Part shown: positions 56,051 to 64,000 of the stretch, in pieces
Layout: every line of letters begins with the position of its first letter
Position numbering within the stretch: position 1 is the stretch's first letter
Assembly (NCBI RefSeq): GCF_009938205.1
Contig: NZ_AP019654.1
Location: 620,001-684,000, forward strand
Source: Vibrio panuliri
Lineage (GTDB): Bacteria; Pseudomonadota; Gammaproteobacteria; Enterobacterales; Vibrionaceae
Length of the DNA: 64,000 bases
Direction: 5' to 3'
The notes under the pieces: model-generated
Told to the model about the DNA's origin: nothing
The model's database searches: none
The model's input: the letters and a program-made list of their open reading frames with translations, nothing else
Position numbers and translations under genes: made by a program

Positions 56051-56383
56051 ATGCCACATTTTCGTTTTAGAGCAGTCGAACCACAAACAGTACAAACACT
56101 GTCTAAGCCACTGATTGATGAGCTACAACCTTACATGGATTGTCCACGTGAAGACTTCACTTTTGAGTATGTCTACACTACCTTTTACCACGAGGGCGAA
56201 GTAAACCCTGCTTACCCATTTGTCGAAGTGCTTTGGTTCGATCGTGGTCAAGAGAAGCAGGATGCAGTCGCGAGAATTGTGACTGAGCAGGTGCGCGGAA
56301 TTATGGGCCAAGACGTCAATGTGGCCGTGATCTTTACCGCACTGAATGCAAGTGGTTACTACGATAACGCTGAGCACTATTAA
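56051..56383 (+). CDS. DUF1904 family protein (tautomerase-like)
   Basis: 110 residues of the DUF1904 family, small cytosolic proteins with a tautomerase-like alpha/beta fold. It lacks a Pro at position 1 after Met only in the sense that MPHFRF does carry Pro2, as in tautomerases, so a catalytic N-terminal Pro is possible. Function unknown. AGGAAACAAGAG precedes the ATG. The mepA start follows after 11 bp, so the two are likely co-transcribed; no functional link is known to me. Confidence 0.78.
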   Translation: MPHFRFRAVEPQTVQTLSKPLIDELQPYMDCPREDFTFEYVYTTFYHEGEVNPAYPFVEVLWFDRGQEKQDAVARIVTEQVRGIMGQDVNVAVIFTALNASGYYDNAEHY

Positions 56384-56394
56384 GAGGTGATACG

Positions 56395-57273
56395 ATGAAA
56401 ATGACTTGGGCGATTTTCTTAACTTTGTTCTGGTCGTTTTCATTGTTCGCATCGCCTTGGGAGTCTTTTTCTCAACCCAATCGACTCTCTCCAGAAGCCA
56501 TTGGCAGTTATGCTAATGGCTGTCTGCTCGGAGCCAAAGCTCTACCTTTGAATGGTCATGGCTATCAAGTCTTACGTAGCCAAAACAAACGCTATTACGG
56601 CCATCCTAATACCATTGCTTTTATCGAGCGACTCTCATCGAAAGCGCGCAGTGAGTTACGCACTCACATATTGATTGGTGATATGTCTTTACCGCAAGGT
56701 GGTCGTTTTTCTTCCGGACATACCAGTCACCAAACTGGTCTTGATGCTGATATCTGGTTTCGGCTTGCCGACACCAAACTTTCGTCTGCGCAACTATCAC
56801 TCCCCAAGCCAAAGACGTTAGTCGATATGTCGGCGTATAAACTCAGCAGCGCTAACTGGGATAATCGTCATTTCCGTCTTGTGAAAATGGCCGCTCAAGA
56901 TAATGAAGTTGCGCGTATTTTCGTCCATCCTGTTATCAAAGATAAGCTGTGCAGCCTAGAGGGGGCAAACCGAGATTGGCTGCGCAAAGTAAGACCTTGG
57001 TGGGGGCACAATTACCACATGCATGTTCGGCTGCGTTGTCCTCAAGGTGATGCTAACTGTGTCGATCAAAAGCCACCACCGAAAGGAGATGGTTGCGGTG
57101 CGGAAGTCGCGAGTTGGAAGCCGGCGAAAGCGCACAACGTAAAAACCTATCGTGGTTCTAAAACTAATACTAAAGTTGAGAAATCAGCGACTTCAACCAC
57201 TGTCAAAGTAAAATCAAAGCCAAAAAAATTCCTTCCTAGGCAGTGTACTCAGCTTATTGATCATTCGAAATAA
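56395..57273 (+). CDS. mepA: Penicillin-insensitive murein endopeptidase
   Basis: Periplasmic LAS-family zinc peptidase that cuts D-Ala-meso-DAP cross-links. Signal peptide MKMTWAIFLTLFWSFSLFA. Zn ligands fall in GHTSHQTGLDADIWF (His, Asp) and in WWGHNYHMHVRLRCP (His). Conserved Cys are present for disulfides. The C-terminal 50 residues (KTYRGSKTNTKVEKSATSTTVKVKSKPKKFLP) are a Lys/Thr-rich extension beyond the E. coli length of about 274. Confidence 0.93.
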   Translation: MKMTWAIFLTLFWSFSLFASPWESFSQPNRLSPEAIGSYANGCLLGAKALPLNGHGYQVLRSQNKRYYGHPNTIAFIERLSSKARSELRTHILIGDMSLPQGGRFSSGHTSHQTGLDADIWFRLADTKLSSAQLSLPKPKTLVDMSAYKLSSANWDNRHFRLVKMAAQDNEVARIFVHPVIKDKLCSLEGANRDWLRKVRPWWGHNYHMHVRLRCPQGDANCVDQKPPPKGDGCGAEVASWKPAKAHNVKTYRGSKTNTKVEKSATSTTVKVKSKPKKFLPRQCTQLIDHSK

Positions 57274-57593
57274 ATTATCTCGTCTACCCTGTAGCGTCTG
57301 CCCTTAACGATGAGATTTGACACTTTATAGCTGGAGATTCATCTCATCCTCTCCTAGATTTAAAAGGACTTAAGATGATATGTACCTTGATGCGCTAGTC
57401 GATGATTGCGCATAGATCGGTTACCTATCTTTTAAGGTATCGCCGGAGTGACGACGGATGCTCTAAAACTGGCGGTAAATACGAGTAGTTGGGTACATAA
57501 AAAAACAGATAAAAACAGAGTTGGTTATTCGATATGTGATTATAAATAGGATGCTCGGCTTACTTCCTATGAAATTAGAGCAAGGACACTCCC
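57274..57593. other. 320-bp gap without an identifiable gene
   Basis: Between mepA and the 102-residue gene. Imperfect inverted sequences (GATGAGA at 57309 and TCTCATC at 57342) are visible, but no terminator with a T run, no promoter I would defend, and no coding frame. A small RNA cannot be excluded. Confidence 0.4.
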
Positions 57594-57902
57594 ATGACTA
57601 TGGTATGTGCAAAAGATTTTGCCGAGTGGCTAAAGCTGAGATTTGGCAGTGCTACCGAATCAGTGATGATTTCTCGTGAGGAGGTCAATCATCTCACTGG
57701 CAGGCAAAGATTAGACCCTGGATTTGTTCACGATGTCCATTATGAACTGATGCAACACGGATTAGCGTTTGTGACTGACACATCGCGCGAGACCTTTTAC
57801 TTAGTTCCCATTGGCAAAGCAGTAAAGTGGCGAGATCATTTGGAGTATCAATTCGAGAAAGAGCTTTACTGCAATATCTTTCCCATTATCAAATCCGGTT
57901 AA
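57594..57902 (+). CDS. Hypothetical protein, 102 residues
   Basis: MTMVCAKDFAEWLKLRF start; AGCAAGGACACTCCC precedes the ATG with a weak AAGGA site. Mixed alpha/beta composition, two Cys (5 and 93), no signal peptide or membrane helix. The region MISREEVNHLTGRQRLDPGFVHDVHYELMQHGLAFVTD reads like a small winged-helix-type fold, but this is an impression. A strong terminator follows, supporting a real single-gene unit. I do not recognise a family. Confidence 0.7.
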   Translation: MTMVCAKDFAEWLKLRFGSATESVMISREEVNHLTGRQRLDPGFVHDVHYELMQHGLAFVTDTSRETFYLVPIGKAVKWRDHLEYQFEKELYCNIFPIIKSG

Positions 57903-57916
57903 GGTCGATCAATACA

Positions 57917-57948
57917 AAAAAGGCTCATCAATGATGAGCCTTTTGCTT

Positions 57949-57950
<2 letters not shown>
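57917..57950. terminator. Bidirectional terminator between the 102-residue gene and yfhL
   Basis: AAAAGGCTCATCA / TGATGAGCCTTTT followed by GCTTTT, between convergent stops. Confidence 0.88.
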
Positions 57951-59606
<1,656 letters not shown>

Positions 59607-59724
59607 TGCTCAATTCTCTATTAATCTGATCTCAAGTCAGGCCAATTCCACCTTATGGAATTGGGGCGCAAATTTTACGTCAAAATGTGACCAATGACTA
59701 GAAAAACCGAGATTTTGCGGGCAA

Positions 59725-59749
59725 TAAAAAGCCCTCTTTCGAGGGCTTG
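59725..59749 (-). terminator. Terminator of rdgC
   Basis: Minus-strand AAGCCCTC, GAAA loop, GAGGGCTT followed by TTTTATTG, immediately after the rdgC stop. Confidence 0.88.
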
Positions 59750-59758
59750 GGGAGAAGA

Positions 59759-60682
<924 letters not shown>

Positions 60683-60834
60683 CTACTTAAACATTGAAGT
60701 CGTCCATCTTAGGCAAATTTTATCCGCTTGTCTGTTAGGATATGAAAAATATCAATCGAGTTCGGAATCACTAACGCTTATTGATTGATTTTCAACCATT
60801 CAATTAAGAAGCTTCTATGAAAATTTGTTTGCAA

Positions 60835-60867
60835 AGGTCACAAAAGTGTCATAATTGCTAGTAATAA
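60835..60867 (+). promoter_or_regulatory. Pho box and promoter of phoBR
   Basis: AGGTCAC-AAAA-GTGTCAT (60835-60852) matches the Pho box CTGTCAT-N4-CTGTCAT at 11 of 14 half-site positions with the A-rich spacer. TAATAA at 60862-60867 is placed as its -10. This implies autoregulation by phosphate limitation. The rest of the 385-bp rdgC-phoB gap has no gene; the 5' leader of about 190 bp contains AAAGAAAGG before phoB. Confidence 0.75.
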
Positions 60868-61058
60868 TGCCTAGGCATCGAAGGCGTATTTCCTCTTCAT
60901 TTTTGAAGCGTTAGCGTTGTAGGTCGCAGCAACTCGTCTAAATTATGTAATGCATCGATATGCATTGTTGAGTTTATTTGTCGCCTAGCTACTCCATCAA
61001 GAGATTGAGGAGGGTTGGTCCTAATTTCAGAGAACTGATTAAAGAAAGGTTATTTATT

Positions 61059-61748
61059 ATGTCTAGAAGGATTCTAGTTGTTGAAGATGAAGCACCAATT
61101 CGTGAAATGTTGTGCTTTGTTCTTGAACAGAAGGGTTACCAAGCCGTAGAAGCTGAAGACTACGATACAGCGGTAACTAAACTTGCCGAACCCTTCCCAG
61201 ACCTCGTTTTACTGGATTGGATGCTACCTGGTGGTAGCGGGATTAATTTCATTAAGCATATGAAGCGCGAAGAATTGACGCGCAATATCCCGGTGGTGAT
61301 GCTGACAGCTCGTGGTGAAGAAGAAGACAAGGTGCGTGGCTTAGAAGTTGGTGCGGATGATTACATTACCAAGCCTTTTTCACCCAAAGAATTGGTGGCG
61401 CGTTTAAAAGCGGTGATTCGTCGCGTTACGCCAACGGCATTGGAAGATGTTATTGATGTGCAAGGGCTCAAACTTGACCCAGTCTCTCACCGTGTCACGG
61501 CGAACGACCAGCCATTAGACATGGGACCAACAGAGTTTAAGATGTTGCACTTCTTTATGACGCATCAAGAACGGGTTTACAGTCGTGAACAGTTACTCAA
61601 CAACGTTTGGGGTACGAATGTTTATGTCGAAGATCGTACTGTAGATGTGCATATTCGTCGTCTGCGTAAAGCACTGGAAATGGAAGGTCATGATAAACTT
61701 ATCCAAACAGTTCGTGGTGCAGGCTATCGTTTCTCAACCAAAGCTTAG
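61059..61748 (+). CDS. phoB: Phosphate regulon response regulator PhoB
   Basis: 229 residues from ATG 61059 ([18 protein letters not shown]), the same length as E. coli PhoB; the frame is open from 60978. Receiver domain with phosphorylation site Asp53 ([10 protein letters not shown]), Lys in YITKPFS, then a winged helix ([45 protein letters not shown]). phoR follows after 18 bp. Confidence 0.97.
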   Translation: MSRRILVVEDEAPIREMLCFVLEQKGYQAVEAEDYDTAVTKLAEPFPDLVLLDWMLPGGSGINFIKHMKREELTRNIPVVMLTARGEEEDKVRGLEVGADDYITKPFSPKELVARLKAVIRRVTPTALEDVIDVQGLKLDPVSHRVTANDQPLDMGPTEFKMLHFFMTHQERVYSREQLLNNVWGTNVYVEDRTVDVHIRRLRKALEMEGHDKLIQTVRGAGYRFSTKA

Positions 61749-61766
61749 TACCTGATGGAGAAGTAA

Positions 61767-63065
61767 GTGGTTGAAAGGTTAACTTGGAAAAGGCTGGCCT
61801 GGGAGCTGGCTTTTTTTTACACCCCTTGGGTGATTGTCGGATGGATTTTCGGATATATGCCGTGGTTGCTGCTTGCTGCCACGGTTTTGCAGCTTGTGTG
61901 GCATTTACACAATCAAATGCGTCTATCAGCATGGTTATGGGACGAGAAACGTCTTACGCCACCATCGGGTAGTGGTAACTGGGAAGCGCTGTTCAACGGT
62001 ATATACCGTTTACAGCAGCGTCAGCGCCGCAAACGTAAAGAGCTAACCAATCTTATTCGCCGTTTTCGCAATGGGGCAGAATCACTCCCCGATGCCGTAG
62101 TGGTATTTCGCAGTGAAGGTAACATTGTTTGGTGTAACAAGCTTGCTCAGCATTTGCTGGGTTTTCGTTGGCCAGACGACTCCGGACAGCCGATTTCCAA
62201 TTTGATTCGTACGCCAGACTTTATCAAGTATCTCAATAAACAAGACTATTCTGAGCCTCTTGAGATGCGCTCTCCACTTAATGTTGAGCGTATGCTAGAA
62301 CTGCGAATTGTGCCTTATACCGAAGGTGAGCACTTAATGGTGGTGCGTGACGTGACTCAGTTAAAACAACTGGAAGGAATGCGTCGCAACTTCTTTGCTA
62401 ACGTGTCTCACGAACTGCGTACGCCAATGACGGTTTTGCAAGGTTATCTGGAGATGACGGAAGATCCGGATATGTTGGTGGGGCCGATGTGGTCCCGCGC
62501 CCATGGCGTGATGACGGAACAGCTCAATCGTATGAACAGCTTGGTGAACCAACTGCTCACGTTATCAAAAATCGAAGCTGCGCCAATGCATGAGCTTGAA
62601 GAAGTGGTTAACGTTCCTGCGATGCTTGAAGTCTTAGAGAAAGAAGCCATTAGTTTAAGTGGCGAGCAAAATCATAAGCTTAAGTTTGAAGTGGATGACT
62701 CGTTATTGGTATTGGGCGATGATGATCAATTGCGCAGTGCAATCTCAAACCTTGTTTACAACGCCGTTAAGTACACCCCACCTGGCGCCGATGTGAATGT
62801 GCGCTGGTATCTCACCGCGCAAGGCGCGTGTTTGGAAGTGGAAGACAGTGGTGAAGGGATAGAACCTCAACATTTACACCGCCTGACGGAACGCTTTTAC
62901 CGAGTGGATAAAGCACGCTCACGCGATACTGGTGGTAGCGGACTTGGGCTTGCAATTGTGAAACACGCACTGACTCACCATGACTCCCATTTAAATATTG
63001 AGAGTAAAGTGGGTGTTGGCAGTAAGTTCTCGTTTATTTTACCTGAACGTTTGGTGGTGAAATAA
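61767..63065 (+). CDS. phoR: Phosphate regulon sensor kinase PhoR
   Basis: 432 residues from the GTG at 61767, with TGGAGAAG upstream. Two N-terminal membrane helices ([33 protein letters not shown]), the short charged region, a PAS domain at about 95-195, phospho-accepting His215 in [12 protein letters not shown], and the ATPase domain with [11 protein letters not shown] and [11 protein letters not shown]. No large periplasmic domain, as expected: PhoR reads the state of the Pst transporter. Confidence 0.97.
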   Translation: MVERLTWKRLAWELAFFYTPWVIVGWIFGYMPWLLLAATVLQLVWHLHNQMRLSAWLWDEKRLTPPSGSGNWEALFNGIYRLQQRQRRKRKELTNLIRRFRNGAESLPDAVVVFRSEGNIVWCNKLAQHLLGFRWPDDSGQPISNLIRTPDFIKYLNKQDYSEPLEMRSPLNVERMLELRIVPYTEGEHLMVVRDVTQLKQLEGMRRNFFANVSHELRTPMTVLQGYLEMTEDPDMLVGPMWSRAHGVMTEQLNRMNSLVNQLLTLSKIEAAPMHELEEVVNVPAMLEVLEKEAISLSGEQNHKLKFEVDDSLLVLGDDDQLRSAISNLVYNAVKYTPPGADVNVRWYLTAQGACLEVEDSGEGIEPQHLHRLTERFYRVDKARSRDTGGSGLGLAIVKHALTHHDSHLNIESKVGVGSKFSFILPERLVVK

Positions 63066-64000
63066 ATGAAAGCAAGGTTAGCGGTAACAGTCATCTTTTT
63101 ATGCTTGGGGTTAGTGAACACTTACGCATTCGCACAAGAGCAGTTCCGTGTCTATAAGAAAGTTCCCGGCATCAGTGGTGAGTTGACCAGTGTGGGTTCT
63201 GATACCTTAGCCGGAATGACGACCTTGTGGGTTGAGGAGTTCAAGCAACTCTATCCGGGTGTCAACGGACAAGTACAAGCCTCTGGCTCTTCTACTGCCC
63301 CTCCGGCCCTTACCGAACAAACCGCCCAGTTTGGTCCTATGAGTCGACCAATGCGCAACAGTGAAGTTGAAGCGTTTGAGCGTGCTCACGGCTATAAGCC
63401 GACAGCGTTACGAGTTGCTATTGATGCGATAGGCATCTTTGTTCATCAAGATAATCCGATGCAGGGGCTTAACTTTGCTCAGCTCGACAGTATTTTCTCG
63501 GCTACTTTGCGTTGTGGCGCAACTAAGCCAGTCAAAACATGGGCTGATTTGGGATTGAACTACTCTTGGGCACACCGTTCTATTCAGATGTTTGGTCGTA
63601 ACTCAGTCTCGGGTACTTACGGTTATTTCAAGAAAAATGCCTTGTGTGGCGGCGATTTCCGTAATGATGTGAATGAACAACCTGGCTCGGCTTCAGTGGT
63701 TCAGTCGGTGGCCTCATCGATCAACACCATCGGCTACTCCGGTGTTGGCTATCAGGTCTCGGGGGTAAAACGCATTCCAATTGCACTCGAAGCTGATCAA
63801 TATATTGAACCGACACGTGACAATATCTTATCAGGTAAGTACCCACTATCGCGTTATCTCTATGTGTATATTAACAAGCATCCCAGCAAGACCTTGTCGC
63901 CAATAGAGCGGGAGTTTATTCGTTTTATCTACTCTAAGCAGGGGCAAGAGTTGGTTGAAAAAGATGGCTACGTTGCCATTTCTCCGCAAATTGCTGAGCA
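63066..64000 (+). CDS. PstS-like phosphate-binding protein, truncated by window edge
   Basis: Begins with ATG 63066, directly after the phoR stop. Signal peptide (MKARLAVTVIFLCLGLVNTYAFA), then a periplasmic phosphate-binding fold: GELTSVGSDTLAGMTTLWVEEFKQLYPGV, QASGSSTAPPALTEQTAQFGPMSRPM, FGRNSVSGTYGYFKKNALC, and QSVASSINTIGYSGVGY. It runs open through 311 codons to base 64000. The phosphate contacts (SGSST, S/R in SRPM, SGTYG) are conserved. The end, and any pstCAB genes, are outside. It is the first structural gene in the phoBR unit. Confidence 0.93.
   Translation, partial: MKARLAVTVIFLCLGLVNTYAFAQEQFRVYKKVPGISGELTSVGSDTLAGMTTLWVEEFKQLYPGVNGQVQASGSSTAPPALTEQTAQFGPMSRPMRNSEVEAFERAHGYKPTALRVAIDAIGIFVHQDNPMQGLNFAQLDSIFSATLRCGATKPVKTWADLGLNYSWAHRSIQMFGRNSVSGTYGYFKKNALCGGDFRNDVNEQPGSASVVQSVASSINTIGYSGVGYQVSGVKRIPIALEADQYIEPTRDNILSGKYPLSRYLYVYINKHPSKTLSPIEREFIRFIYSKQGQELVEKDGYVAISPQIAE

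Overview
This is a chromosomal window from a Vibrio-like gammaproteobacterium. The long DapD, a second solitary EF-G gene beside radA, the E204/C206/C215 type of OxyR next to a peroxiredoxin, YajC-SecD-SecF after queA-tgt, and PhoB-PhoR followed by a PstS-like protein all fit a Vibrio chromosome 1. Coding density is high. I see no rRNA or tRNA gene, CRISPR array, insertion sequence or prophage. Both end genes (deoA and a PstS-like gene) are cut by the window edges.

Layout. 1-2970: deoA-deoB-deoD nucleoside salvage. 2971-3484: two tandem copies of a palindromic repeat. 3485-13316: ytjB/serB, a double-PilZ protein, radA, a membrane diguanylate cyclase and the stand-alone EF-G, so two c-di-GMP proteins flank radA. 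13378-17044: a LysR regulator, a long-chain acyl-CoA synthetase and an AraC-type regulator. 17357-29926: a complete 14-gene tad (Flp pilus) cluster with its own prepilin peptidase, secretin, pseudopilins and secretion ATPase, plus an unusual AAA+ ATPase. 29975-36535: chrA with a divergent LysR gene, an orphan membrane protein, a MATE pump, a gamma-glutamylcyclotransferase-like protein and nnrS. 36599-38879: an MltC-like lytic transglycosylase and dapD. 39128-41126: a self-contained unit of promoter, fluoride riboswitch, NifU/IscU-like protein, GGGtGRT protein and terminator. 41369-43226: ahpC/prx2 with a divergent OxyR2-type regulator. 43743-49613: glyoxylate shunt (aceB-aceA), a CBS protein and a chemoreceptor. 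49895-55829: queA, tgt, yajC, secD, secF. 56051-60673: DUF1904 protein, mepA, a small unknown protein, yfhL-trhP, rdgC. 60835-64000: Pho box, phoB, phoR and a PstS-like gene.

The strongest 'second look' item is the fluoride-riboswitch unit: a near-complete crcB-type aptamer sits directly upstream of a NifU-like protein and the uncharacterised GGGtGRT protein, so an Fe-S-related pair of unknown function appears to be induced by fluoride. The next best is nnrS, where two perfect GTCA-N3-TGAC NorR sites, a degenerate third and a GG-N10-GC sigma-54 promoter explain an otherwise puzzling hairpin and move the nnrS start to a GTG at 35351. A third is a 21-bp-spaced direct repeat upstream of flp that could be the operator of the neighbouring AraC-type regulator.

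All family names come from reading motifs by eye and from memory of the families. No database search was run.
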